Origin: Rhizobium sp. CC-YZS058
GTDB taxonomy: Bacteria > Pseudomonadota > Alphaproteobacteria > Rhizobiales > Rhizobiaceae
Assembly: GCF_034720595.1 (NCBI RefSeq)
Contig: NZ_JAYESJ010000003.1
Location: 62,001 to 126,000 of the forward strand
Direction: 5' to 3'
Length of the DNA stretch: 64,000 nt
Position numbers and translations under genes: made by a program. Within the stretch, counting starts at the first letter, position 1, and every line of letters begins with the position of its first letter. Positions 51,582-60,444 of the stretch are shown one piece after another. A model generated the notes under the pieces. That model did no database searches. It had not been told where the DNA came from and saw nothing but the letters and a program-made list of their open reading frames with translations.

Positions 51582-53057
51582 TCAGACCGCGTAGGCCCGT
51601 GCGTCTCGGCATACCTGGCCTGGCATGCGCTGGCCGTCCTGGTCGAGTTCGCCGAAGACTGAGCCGATCCCGATCAGGACCGGTTGGTCATAGCCGATTG
51701 CCTGCATTGCGTCGGGCAGGTTCCTCAAGGGGCCGGACCAGCGGCGTTCCTGGGGGCGGCTGACGGAGGAGAGGATGGCGACGGGGGTTTCGGGGGACAT
51801 GCCGTTGTCTCTCAGGCGCTGTTCGATCCGCTGCGCCATGCGCCCGCCCATGTAGAAGATGGAGGTCTGGTTCGGCCCGGCGAGCGAGGCCCAGTCGACG
51901 GTTCCCGGGACGTCGCCATCCTTGGAGTGACCGGTCACGAAGCGGACCTGCTGGGCGTGATGCCGGTTGGTGAGCGAGGTCTTCAGCGAGGCTGCCATCG
52001 CTGATGCGGCCGTGATCCCCGGCACGACTGCAACGGCGATCCCTTCGCTCTCCAGCCGGGCGATCTCCTCCCCTGCCCGGCCGAAGATCATCGGATCCCC
52101 GGATTTGAGCCGCACCACACGTTTCCCAGCCTTGGCGAAGCGCACCATCATGTCGTTGATGTCCTCCTGGCGGCAACTTTCGCGTCCGCCCCTCTTGCCG
52201 ACAAGGAAGCGCTTGGCCTCGCGCCGGGCCAGTTCGAGAACTTCGGACGACACGAGATCGTCGAAGAGAATGACATCGGCGGCCTGCAGCGCCCGCATGG
52301 CCTTCAGCGTCAGAAGCTCGGGGTCGCCCGGCCCCGCGCCGACCAGCGTCACCGAGCCGACCCGTGGTGCGGACGCGATCTCCTGTGCCGTGTTCAGCAA
52401 CGCCGTCGCCGTCTCCCCTGCCGGCGGCGCGTTCGTTGCGAAGCTGCGGTCGACGAAGCGCTCCCAGAACACCCGTCTGGCAGGCCCCTGCGGAAGGCGC
52501 TGATTGACCGCGTCTCTCAGCGTCTGCGCGAGGCTCGCCCAGTGCTTCAAGGCAGGCGGCAGCAAGGTCTCGATCCGCTGGCGGATCGCCTGGGCCAGGA
52601 TCGGCGCCGCGCCGCTGGTCGAGATCGACACGATGACCGGCGAACGGTTGACGATGGAACCGAACTGGAACTGGCAGAAGGCCGGCTTGTCGATCACATT
52701 GACGGGCACGCCGGCCGCGCGCGCGGCACAGAAGAAGGCCTGCGCTTCGTCATCCGTCTCGCAGTCGGCCAGCGCCAGCGACGCGCCGGGGAAAATGCCG
52801 CAATGCCAGGGATGGACATGGTGGCGGAGCTGCGGGTGCCCGCCGAGCGCTGCCAAGGCATCGCTCATCGATCCGGCTTCGCAATAGAGATCGACCTCGG
52901 CGCCGCAGGCCAGCAGCAGCTCCGCCTTCCAGGCGGCCGCGTCCGATCCGCCTGCGAGCACAACCCGCTTGCCCGAAAGGTCCAGGAAGACCGGGAGCTT
53001 TGCCAGCGCGGCGATGCGGTGGTGGTCGTCACTCTGCTGCAAGGGGCTGCGTGGCAT
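51582..53057 (-). CDS. cysG: Siroheme synthase (CysG type)
   Basis: A multifunctional enzyme of 491 residues. Residues about 15-215 are the precorrin-2 dehydrogenase/ferrochelatase part, and about 235-480 the uroporphyrinogen-III C-methyltransferase (VGAGPGDPELLTLKAMRAL, GDPMIFGRAGEE, VVPGITAASAMAA). It makes siroheme, the cofactor of NirB. The N-terminal nucleotide loop reads LAGGSDAAAWKAELLL; the usual third Gly of GGG is Ser, so the loop is slightly degenerate. AGGAGG lies before ATG 53057. The start overlaps the nasA end by 29 bases, so it is the last gene of the nitrate operon. Confidence 0.9.
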   Translation of the reverse strand: MPRSPLQQSDDHHRIAALAKLPVFLDLSGKRVVLAGGSDAAAWKAELLLACGAEVDLYCEAGSMSDALAALGGHPQLRHHVHPWHCGIFPGASLALADCETDDEAQAFFCAARAAGVPVNVIDKPAFCQFQFGSIVNRSPVIVSISTSGAAPILAQAIRQRIETLLPPALKHWASLAQTLRDAVNQRLPQGPARRVFWERFVDRSFATNAPPAGETATALLNTAQEIASAPRVGSVTLVGAGPGDPELLTLKAMRALQAADVILFDDLVSSEVLELARREAKRFLVGKRGGRESCRQEDINDMMVRFAKAGKRVVRLKSGDPMIFGRAGEEIARLESEGIAVAVVPGITAASAMAASLKTSLTNRHHAQQVRFVTGHSKDGDVPGTVDWASLAGPNQTSIFYMGGRMAQRIEQRLRDNGMSPETPVAILSSVSRPQERRWSGPLRNLPDAMQAIGYDQPVLIGIGSVFGELDQDGQRMPGQVCRDARAYAV

Positions 53058-55692
53058 CGAGGATCCTCCTGATTTCGGGACGGCAGGAGCCGCAATTCGT
53101 TCCGGCACTCACCGCGACGCCAATAGCCTCGACCGAGCGACAGCCGCTCTGCACGGCGCGATCGATCTCGTTCGCGCCGACGGAAAAGCACGCGCAGACG
53201 ATCGCGCCCTTGTCCGGCATGCCTTGAGCCGGCCGGCTCGCCAGAAGGCGGGACCGGGCACCGCGCTCCCGATGAGAAGCCCTGAGCTGCTCGACAGCCC
53301 ACTGGCGCGACACCTGCACCGGTTGCGATGAGACGAACAACGCGGCGAGAAGGCTCTCGCCCTCGAAGGCCAGCAGACGATGATCGCCGGCCCGGCGATC
53401 GACGTAGCTCAAAAGTTCGTGGTGGCCCTCGAGCGCCAGATTGTGCCTCATCCACCGCTCCCAGCCGCGTTGCGGGGCATCGCCGGCGAGCTCGACACGG
53501 TAGCCGCCGTCGGTCCGGGCGATGGCCCAATAGGCAAAGGGGAGCGCGCGCGGCCGCCGGGCCGTCACCAGGAAGCCATGCATCTCGGCCTTGTAACGGG
53601 AGAGCGAAGCGCACGCGCTTTTCAAGGCCGGCTGGCCGGAGAGCGGATCGGTGCAGGCGGAGACCAGCCGATCGACCCGCGCGCTCGGCGCCGTTTCTCC
53701 GGTCCAATGCATGGGGACGAAGAGCGATCCCCGTTTCTGTCGATCGGTCAGCAAAGCCCGAACGAGGATCGACCTGCCATTCACGCCTTCGACCCGCACC
53801 AGATCGGCGTCGCCGATCTCCAGACGGCCCGCATCCGCCGGATGAATTTCGCAAAAGGGTTCGGCGATGTGCGCAGACAGCCGTGCGCTCCGGCCCGTGC
53901 GCGTCATCGTGTGCCAGTGGTCGCGGATGCGGCCGGTGTTCAGCACGAAGGGGTAGCGCTCGCTGCCGATATCCGGCCGCGGTGATGCGACGGGGACGAG
54001 CCGCGCCCGCCCGTCTGCGGTGAAAAACCGGCCGTCCGCGAAGAAGCGCGACCGGGTCGATCCATCGGCAAGAAGCGGCCATTGGAACGGGGCGAGCGCA
54101 TCATAAGCGGCGGCATCGATCGCGGCATGGCCGCCGATGTCGAAGTCACGCGCGCCATCATTCTCGAAGGCGGACAGGGCGGCATGTTCCGCATAGATCC
54201 GGGCGGGGCCGGCATAGTTGAATTGGGCGGTGAACCCCATGCGCTTACCGACTTCGGCAAGCTGCCACCAGTCGGGTCTCGCTTCTCCCGGGGGCGGGAG
54301 AAACGGTCTCTGCCGGGAGATGCGCCGCTCGGAATTGGTGACGGTGCCGGATTTCTCGCCCCAGCCCGTGGCGGGAAGGAGCACATGGGCAAGTCGGGTC
54401 GTATCCGTTTCCAACTGGATATCCGAGACCACCACGAAGGGGCAGAGCTCGAGCGCAGCCTTGACGGCGTCTGCGTCCGGCATCGAGACCACCGGATTGG
54501 TCGACATGATCCAGATCGCCTTGATCCGTCCGTCCGCCACGGCCTCGAACATCTCGACGGCCTTCAATCCGGGGCGGTCCGCCATGACGGGCGCGTTCCA
54601 GAACCGCTGCACGCGGTCTCTGTGCACGGGGTTCTCGATGTCCATATGGGCGGCGAGCATATTGGCAAGACCGCCGACCTCGCGCCCGCCCATGGCGTTT
54701 GGCTGCCCGGTCAGCGAAAAGGGCCCCATGCCGGGCCGGCCGATCCGGCCGGTCGCCAGGTGGCAGTTAAGAATGGCGTTGACCTTGTCGGTGCCGGACG
54801 CCGACTGGTTGACGCCCTGGCTGTAGCAGGTGACGACCTTCTCCGTTTCGGCGAAGAGGCGGAAGAAGGCGCGCAGCATCATGCCGGACAGGCCTGTCGC
54901 CTCGCAGAGCGCCTCGACATCGAGCCGCGCGGCTGCCGTCAGCGTCTCCTCGAAACCGGACGTATGGTCCCGGACGAACGGTCCGTTGACCTGTCCGCTG
55001 TCGACGAGATGCTGAAAAAGCCCGTTGAACAGGGCCACGTCGCCATCGGCGCGGACAGCGAGATGCAGATCGGCAAGATCGCAGGTGGCAGTGCGTCGCG
55101 GATCGATCACGACGATCGTCATGTCCGGGCGAGCCGCCTTGGCTGCGGCAAGGCGCTGGTAGAGGACCGGGTGGCACCAGGCCATGTTGGACCCGGTCAG
55201 CACCACCAGATCGGCCAGCTCCAGGTCCTCGTAGCAACCCGGCACGGTGTCCGCACCGAAGGCTCGCCTGTGTCCGGCGACGGACGAGGCCATGCAGAGC
55301 CTGGAATTGGTATCGATATTGGCCGAGCCGATGAAGCCCTTCATCAGTTTGTTGGCGACATAATAGTCTTCGGTCAGCAACTGTCCGGACAGATAGAAGG
55401 CGACCGAGCCAGCGCCATGGTCGGCAATCGTCTCGCCGAAGCGTCGTGCGACGAGCGTCAGCGCCTCGTCCCAGCTCGTGCGGGCGCCATGGACCTGCGG
55501 GAAGAGCACACGACCGTCGAGGCCGAGCGTGTCGGCCAGCGCCGAGCCCTTGGAGCAAAGCCGGCCGAAATTGGCGGGATGATCGGGATCCCCCTTGATG
55601 CGGATCGCGCCATCGTCCTCGAAGCGGGCGATGACGCCGCAGCCGACACCGCAATAGGGGCAGGTGGTGCGGGTTTCAGTGGACACGGGCAT
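53029..55692 (-). CDS. nasA: Assimilatory nitrate reductase catalytic subunit
   Basis: A molybdopterin enzyme of 887 residues that reduces nitrate to nitrite in the cytoplasm. The N-terminal [4Fe-4S] ligands are C11, C14, C18 and C46 (CPYCGVGC ... LCSKGSA). The Mo-bis-MGD domain follows and the C-terminal dinucleotide-binding domain is about 590-720. At about 825-875 there is a BFD-like [2Fe-2S] domain (VCACFSVGANEID ... GTNCGSC), as in Klebsiella-type NasA. It is followed, with overlap, by cysG and preceded by nirD with a 168-base gap that holds nothing recognised. It lies at the downstream end of the nitrate operon. Confidence 0.93.
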   Translation of the reverse strand: MPVSTETRTTCPYCGVGCGVIARFEDDGAIRIKGDPDHPANFGRLCSKGSALADTLGLDGRVLFPQVHGARTSWDEALTLVARRFGETIADHGAGSVAFYLSGQLLTEDYYVANKLMKGFIGSANIDTNSRLCMASSVAGHRRAFGADTVPGCYEDLELADLVVLTGSNMAWCHPVLYQRLAAAKAARPDMTIVVIDPRRTATCDLADLHLAVRADGDVALFNGLFQHLVDSGQVNGPFVRDHTSGFEETLTAAARLDVEALCEATGLSGMMLRAFFRLFAETEKVVTCYSQGVNQSASGTDKVNAILNCHLATGRIGRPGMGPFSLTGQPNAMGGREVGGLANMLAAHMDIENPVHRDRVQRFWNAPVMADRPGLKAVEMFEAVADGRIKAIWIMSTNPVVSMPDADAVKAALELCPFVVVSDIQLETDTTRLAHVLLPATGWGEKSGTVTNSERRISRQRPFLPPPGEARPDWWQLAEVGKRMGFTAQFNYAGPARIYAEHAALSAFENDGARDFDIGGHAAIDAAAYDALAPFQWPLLADGSTRSRFFADGRFFTADGRARLVPVASPRPDIGSERYPFVLNTGRIRDHWHTMTRTGRSARLSAHIAEPFCEIHPADAGRLEIGDADLVRVEGVNGRSILVRALLTDRQKRGSLFVPMHWTGETAPSARVDRLVSACTDPLSGQPALKSACASLSRYKAEMHGFLVTARRPRALPFAYWAIARTDGGYRVELAGDAPQRGWERWMRHNLALEGHHELLSYVDRRAGDHRLLAFEGESLLAALFVSSQPVQVSRQWAVEQLRASHRERGARSRLLASRPAQGMPDKGAIVCACFSVGANEIDRAVQSGCRSVEAIGVAVSAGTNCGSCRPEIRRILDATQPLAAE

Positions 55693-55860
55693 CGCTCCGC
55701 AAGGCTGACCGGAGCCCCTGCATGCGAATGCGCCTTCCCGCGAGGATGTGCCGTTCAGGCGCCACCCTCGGCTCGACTCTCCCGCCCTTCGCTGGATCGC
55801 GTCCAGGCGGGATGTTCTCAGGCACGGCGGCGAACGGGAAAGGAGGGATCGCCATCGCGC

Positions 55861-56199
55861 TCATTCCGCCGCAACCAGGGCTGTCGTCTCCAGCGCGATC
55901 GACAGATGTCCATTGAGGTTCCGCAAGGGGATCGTCTTCACCTCGCCTTCGTCGGCCCCCAAGGCCTTTCCGTCTTCCAGCGAGATGACGACATTGTGCA
56001 GGGGGCAGGTCACGGCCTTGCCGTGGACGATGCCCTGGCTCAGCGGACCGCCCTTGTGCGGGCATCGGTCCTCGATGGCGAAGACCTCATCGGCTGCCGT
56101 GCGGAACACGGCGATCCTGCCGGCGGGTGTGCGGATGCAGCGCGCGCCGCGCAGCGGTATGTCGTCGAGATGGCCGATCGCGATCCAGGTCGTGGTCAT
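55861..56199 (-). CDS. nirD: Assimilatory nitrite reductase small subunit
   Basis: A Rieske-type protein of 112 residues. The [2Fe-2S] ligands are in CPHKGGPLSQG and CPLHNVV (Cys-His, Cys-His). It partners NirB in NADH-dependent nitrite reduction. The start lies 4 bases past the nirB stop, with GGAG at suitable distance. The C-terminal segment (ALETTALVAAE) is short and typical. Confidence 0.92.
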   Translation of the reverse strand: MTTTWIAIGHLDDIPLRGARCIRTPAGRIAVFRTAADEVFAIEDRCPHKGGPLSQGIVHGKAVTCPLHNVVISLEDGKALGADEGEVKTIPLRNLNGHLSIALETTALVAAE

Positions 56200-56203
56200 G
56201 ATC

Positions 56204-58654
56204 CTACTCCGCTGCCTGAGGGAAACCGAGCGTCGCCAGGGGCTTGAACTCGTGCTTGTCCTTGCCCGACACACGCTCCGACCACGGGTCGACCTGGGCA
56301 AACTTTTGCGAAAAGACAAAGCGCTCGAAATAGGCCCGGCGCTTTGCGGCATCCTCCATGATCTGCCGGCGAATCTCGTCATGGCCGATGCGCTTGGCCC
56401 ATTTGTAGATGCGCTCGAGATAGCGGGCTTGCTCGCGATACATCTGTGTCAGCGCCACGATATGCTCCAGCGCCTCGTCCTCGGTCTTCACCAGCCCCAG
56501 AACATCGGTTCCCTTGATGTCGAGCCCGGCAGCGCCGGCGAAATGGATCTCGAAGCCGGAGTCGACGCAGATGACGCCGATATCCTTGCAGGTGGCCTCC
56601 GCGCAGTTGCGGGGACAGCCGGACACGGCGAGCTTGAGCTTGGCCGGCGTCCAGGAGCCCCACATGAATTTCTCGATGCGGATTCCAAGCCCGGTCGAAT
56701 CCTGCGTGCCGAAGCGGCACCAGTCCGATCCGACACAGGTCTTCACCGTCCGCAGCCCCTTGGCATAGGCCTGGCCGGAGATGAAACCGGCCTTGCCGAG
56801 ATCGGCCCAGACGGCGGGCAGGTCTTCCTTCTCGATGCCGAGCAGGTCGATGCGCTGGCCGCCCGTGACCTTGACCATCGGGATCTCGAATTTGTCCACT
56901 ACATCGGCAATGGCGCGGAGCTCGGCGGAATTGGTGACACCCCCCCACATGCGCGGCACGACCGAATAGGTGCCGTCCTTCTGGATATTGGCGTGCACGC
57001 GCTCATTGATGAAGCGCGACTGGTAGTCGTCGGCATAGTCGCCCGGCCAATCGCAGACGAGATAGTAGTTGAGCGCCGGTCGGCATTTGGCACAGCCGCA
57101 GGAGGTCTTCCATTCCAGCTCCTGCATGACGGCAGGAATGGTCTTCAGCCCCTTGGCCTTGATCAGTCGACGCACGTCGTCATGGCTGAGATCCGTGCAG
57201 GTGCACATGGGCGTGACAGCGGCCGGATGATAGGCGTCGCCCAGCGTCAGCGACATCAGTTGCTCGACCAAGCCGGTACAGCTGCCGCAGGAGGCGGACG
57301 CCTTGGTATGGGCGCGCACGCCGTCCAGCGTCGTAAGGCCATGAGAAGTGATCGCACTGGTGATCTTGCCCTTGCATACGCCGTTGCAGCCGCAGATTTC
57401 CGCATCATCCGACAAGGCTGCAACGGCCGCCATAGGGTCCAGCGGCGCACCGCCCTGGAACGACTGGCCGAAGATCAGCGTCTCCCGCATGGCGGAAATA
57501 TCGGTGCCCTTCTTCTTCAGTTCGTTAAACCAGGCGCCGTCGGAGGTTTCGCCGTAGAGGACCGTGCCGATGATGCGGTTGTCCTTCAGGACGACCCGTT
57601 TGTAGATGCCGGCAGCCGCGTCCCGCAGCACGATCTCCTCGCGGTCGTCGCCATCGGCGAAATCGCCGAGCGAATAGAGATTGATCCCCGTCACCTTCAG
57701 CTTGGTCGGCGTATCGGAGTGGACGAAGGACGGCGACGTGTCGCCGGCGAGATGCGCGGCAGCGATGCGGGCCATCTCGTAGAGAGGCGCGACAAGGCCG
57801 TAGACCATGCCGCCGACTTCGGCGCATTCGCCGATCGCCATAATGGCGCCATCCGAGGTCTGCATTCCGGCATCCACGACGATGCCGCGATTGACCGCCA
57901 GGCCGGCCTCCTTTGCCAGACCCGTATTTGGCCTGATCCCGACCGCCATGACGACCAGCGTGGCAGGGATGATTGCGCCGGTATCGAGCTCGATGCCCTC
58001 GACGCGATCGGTTCCGAGAATGCGGCGTGTGTTGGCCTTGGTGATGACCTTGATGCCGCGCTCCTCCACCGCCCTTTGCAGCAGGTAGCCGGCAGCGGGA
58101 TCGAGCTGGCGTTCCATCAGCGTCGGCATGACATGGAGCACGGTCACATCCATCCCGCGCTGCGCAAGGCCGGCCGCCGCCTCCAACCCGAGAAGACCGC
58201 CGCCGATGACAATCGCCTTTTCGCGCGATTGCGCAGCCAGTAGCATGGCGTCGACATCGTCGAGATCGCGATAGGTGATGACGCCCGGCAGGTCCGCGCC
58301 GGGCACGGGGATCATGAAGGGCACGGAGCCGGTGGCGATCACCAGCCGGTCGTAGCGTTCCGTCACGCCGTGATCGGAGGTGACGGTGCGCGCCGCACGG
58401 TCGATGGCAACGATCCGATGGCCCTTGTAGAGCGTCACGTTGTTCTGGACGTACCAGCCATCGCCATGGATGATGATGTCCTCGAAGGTCTTCTCACCCG
58501 AGAGAACCGGCGAGAGCATGATGCGGTCATAATTGACGCGCGGCTCGGCGTTGAAGATCGTGACGTCGTACTGGCCGGGGGCCTGTTCGAACAGGTGTTC
58601 CAGCATGCGGCCAGGCGCCATGCCGTTGCCGATGATGACGAGTTTGCGGGCCAT
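56204..58654 (-). CDS. nirB: Assimilatory nitrite reductase [NAD(P)H] large subunit
   Basis: A flavo-siroheme enzyme of 816 residues that reduces nitrite to ammonium. The N-terminal FAD/NADH domains show LVIIGNGMAPGRMLEHL and KAIVIGGGLLGLEAAAGLA. BFD-like [2Fe-2S] motifs follow (CGCNGVCKGKI, CGSCTG, CTCTDLSHDD, CGCAKCRP). The C-terminal sulfite/nitrite reductase domain carries the [4Fe-4S]-siroheme cysteines in TCVGSDWCRFG and GCPRNCAEATC. It lies between nrtC and nirD on the minus strand, with gaps of 5 and 4 bases, so it is part of a tight operon. Siroheme comes from CysG of the same operon. Confidence 0.94.
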   Translation of the reverse strand: MARKLVIIGNGMAPGRMLEHLFEQAPGQYDVTIFNAEPRVNYDRIMLSPVLSGEKTFEDIIIHGDGWYVQNNVTLYKGHRIVAIDRAARTVTSDHGVTERYDRLVIATGSVPFMIPVPGADLPGVITYRDLDDVDAMLLAAQSREKAIVIGGGLLGLEAAAGLAQRGMDVTVLHVMPTLMERQLDPAAGYLLQRAVEERGIKVITKANTRRILGTDRVEGIELDTGAIIPATLVVMAVGIRPNTGLAKEAGLAVNRGIVVDAGMQTSDGAIMAIGECAEVGGMVYGLVAPLYEMARIAAAHLAGDTSPSFVHSDTPTKLKVTGINLYSLGDFADGDDREEIVLRDAAAGIYKRVVLKDNRIIGTVLYGETSDGAWFNELKKKGTDISAMRETLIFGQSFQGGAPLDPMAAVAALSDDAEICGCNGVCKGKITSAITSHGLTTLDGVRAHTKASASCGSCTGLVEQLMSLTLGDAYHPAAVTPMCTCTDLSHDDVRRLIKAKGLKTIPAVMQELEWKTSCGCAKCRPALNYYLVCDWPGDYADDYQSRFINERVHANIQKDGTYSVVPRMWGGVTNSAELRAIADVVDKFEIPMVKVTGGQRIDLLGIEKEDLPAVWADLGKAGFISGQAYAKGLRTVKTCVGSDWCRFGTQDSTGLGIRIEKFMWGSWTPAKLKLAVSGCPRNCAEATCKDIGVICVDSGFEIHFAGAAGLDIKGTDVLGLVKTEDEALEHIVALTQMYREQARYLERIYKWAKRIGHDEIRRQIMEDAAKRRAYFERFVFSQKFAQVDPWSERVSGKDKHEFKPLATLGFPQAAE

Positions 58655-58659
58655 GGCTC

Positions 58660-59457
58660 TTACTCCGCAGCTTCGACGAAGCGATGGCGTTCGTAGAGGA
58701 AACGCAGCACGGCTTCGCGGGATTTGAGGTAGGTGCGGTCGGCGGCAAGCGCGATCCGGTCCCGCGGGCGCGGGATGGGGATGTCGAGGACTTCTCCGAT
58801 GCGGGCGGCGGGCCCGTTGGTCATCATGACGATCCGGTCCGAAAGCAGCACGGCTTCGTCCACGTCATGGGTGATCATGATGATCGTGTTGCCGAGCCGG
58901 GTATGAATGTCCATCACGGCATCCTGGAGATGGGCGCGGGTCAGCGCGTCGAGGGCGCCGAAGGGCTCGTCGAGAAGCAGGATCTTCGGTTCCATAGAGA
59001 GAGCGCGGGCAATGCCGACACGCTGCTTCATGCCGCCGGAGATCTCCGCGGGCCGCTTGTCCTTGGCATGGGCCATCTGCACGAGATCGAGGTTGCGCAT
59101 CACCCAATCGTGCTTTTCGCTCCTGGATTTGCGGCCGGCAAAGACCTTGGAGACGGCCAGGTTGACGTTCTCGTAAACCGTCAGCCACGGCAGCAGGGAG
59201 TGGTTCTGAAAGACCACCGCCCGATCCGGCCCCGGCGCGTTGACCTCCTGGTTTTCGAGCAGGATGGCGCCGGACGACACCTCGGTCAGTCCCGCGATCA
59301 GGTTCAGGAGCGTGGACTTGCCGCAGCCGGAATGACCGATGATCGACACGAACTCGCCTCTGCCGATGGTGAGCGTCACGTCCTTCAAGACATCGGTCCG
59401 TGTGCCGGAGCGCTCGAAGCTTTTGCCGATATGGTCGAGTTTGAGATAGGCATTCAT
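58660..59457 (-). CDS. nrtC: Nitrate ABC transporter ATP-binding protein
   Basis: An ATPase of 265 residues of the NrtCD/SsuB/TauB family. Walker A GHSGCGKST, signature ISGGMKQR, Walker B ILLLDEPFGALDA, and an H-loop IMITHDVDEA. Unlike cyanobacterial NrtC, it has no C-terminal binding-protein-like domain, so it resembles NrtD (NasD of Klebsiella) in size and should act as a homodimer. It lies 5 bases before nirB. Confidence 0.88.
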   Translation of the reverse strand: MNAYLKLDHIGKSFERSGTRTDVLKDVTLTIGRGEFVSIIGHSGCGKSTLLNLIAGLTEVSSGAILLENQEVNAPGPDRAVVFQNHSLLPWLTVYENVNLAVSKVFAGRKSRSEKHDWVMRNLDLVQMAHAKDKRPAEISGGMKQRVGIARALSMEPKILLLDEPFGALDALTRAHLQDAVMDIHTRLGNTIIMITHDVDEAVLLSDRIVMMTNGPAARIGEVLDIPIPRPRDRIALAADRTYLKSREAVLRFLYERHRFVEAAE

Positions 59458-59468
59458 GATCGCTCTCC

Positions 59469-60365
59469 TCAGCTCTTGGCTGTGCCGCGTGTGATGACGG
59501 CGCCGAGAAGGGCGACGAGCTTGTCGAGGACGAAGCCGGTCACGCCGATATAGGCGAGCGCCACGATGATGTCGGAGAGACGCGAGGAGTTCCAGGCATC
59601 CCAGATGAAGAACCCGATGCCGACGCCTCCGGTCAGCATCTCGGCCGCGACGATCGCGAGCCAGGACAGGCCGATGCCGATGCGAAGCCCGGTGAAGATG
59701 TAGGGGGCGGCGGCCGGCACCATGATGCGAACGAAGAACTCCAGCGGGTTCAGCCTCAGCACGCGGGCGATGTTGCGATAGTCGTCCGGAATGTTGCGGA
59801 CGCCGACGGCGGTGTTGATGATGACCGGCCAGATGGACGTGATGAAGATGACGAAGACGGCCGAAGGGTTGGAGTTCTGGAAGGCGGCCAGAGACAGCGG
59901 CAGCCAGGCGAGCGGCGGCACCGTGCGGAGAATCTGGAAGATCGGGTCCAGCCCGCGCATCGCCCAGACCGACTGGCCGACGATGGCGCCGAGGAGAACG
60001 CCGACGACGGCAGCCAGGCCGAAGCCCATCGCCACCCGCTCGAGCGACACTAGGACGCGCCAGGCGAGGCCGATATCCTGCGAGCCGTAGTCGAAGAAGG
60101 GATAGGCGATGAGATCGTAGCTATCGCTCCAGACCTGCGAGGGTGGAGGCAGGCTTGCGCCCGGTTGCGCGCAGGCGGCCTGCCAGATGGCAAGCAGCGC
60201 GACGAGCACCGCCACGGGCGGCAGGACGTTGCGACAGACGAGGAGAAGCGGTCGCATCCCATCGAACTTGCGGGCAGGCCGTGGCGTCATCACGACGACG
60301 GTGCCTGTCCCAGTGTTCAATGACGCTCTCGCGCGCGTCTCGGCTGTGCGGGCTGGTGCGGTCAT
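59469..60365 (-). CDS. nrtB: Nitrate ABC transporter permease
   Basis: An inner-membrane permease of 298 residues with about six hydrophobic segments. The ATPase-contact loop and family marks are NIARVLRLNPLEFFVRIMVPAA and GWLAIVAAEMLTGGVGIGFFIWDAWN in similar form. It is the NrtB/TauC type. An N-terminal stretch of about 40 residues is cytoplasmic. It lies 79 bases after nrtA and 11 bases before nrtC. Import of nitrate is the likely role, given the neighbours. Confidence 0.89.
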   Translation of the reverse strand: MTAPARTAETRARASLNTGTGTVVVMTPRPARKFDGMRPLLLVCRNVLPPVAVLVALLAIWQAACAQPGASLPPPSQVWSDSYDLIAYPFFDYGSQDIGLAWRVLVSLERVAMGFGLAAVVGVLLGAIVGQSVWAMRGLDPIFQILRTVPPLAWLPLSLAAFQNSNPSAVFVIFITSIWPVIINTAVGVRNIPDDYRNIARVLRLNPLEFFVRIMVPAAAPYIFTGLRIGIGLSWLAIVAAEMLTGGVGIGFFIWDAWNSSRLSDIIVALAYIGVTGFVLDKLVALLGAVITRGTAKS

Positions 60366-60444
60366 GGTCTCATTTCCCTTGGCAGGTGTTGGTCGGTGTG
60401 CGCGGGGTTGCGCCTCGCCCGTGGTGAAGCCAGGCGCGGTGCGG

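Noticed and set aside
55748..58243. An 831-codon open frame antisense to nirB and nirD
   Set aside because: nirB and nirD are clear, complete genes on the other strand; the antisense product shows no family motifs.
60410..60437. GCGCCT/AGGCGC stem between nrtA and nrtB
   Set aside because: Only six pairs with a 16-base loop in GC-rich DNA; too weak to report as a regulatory hairpin.
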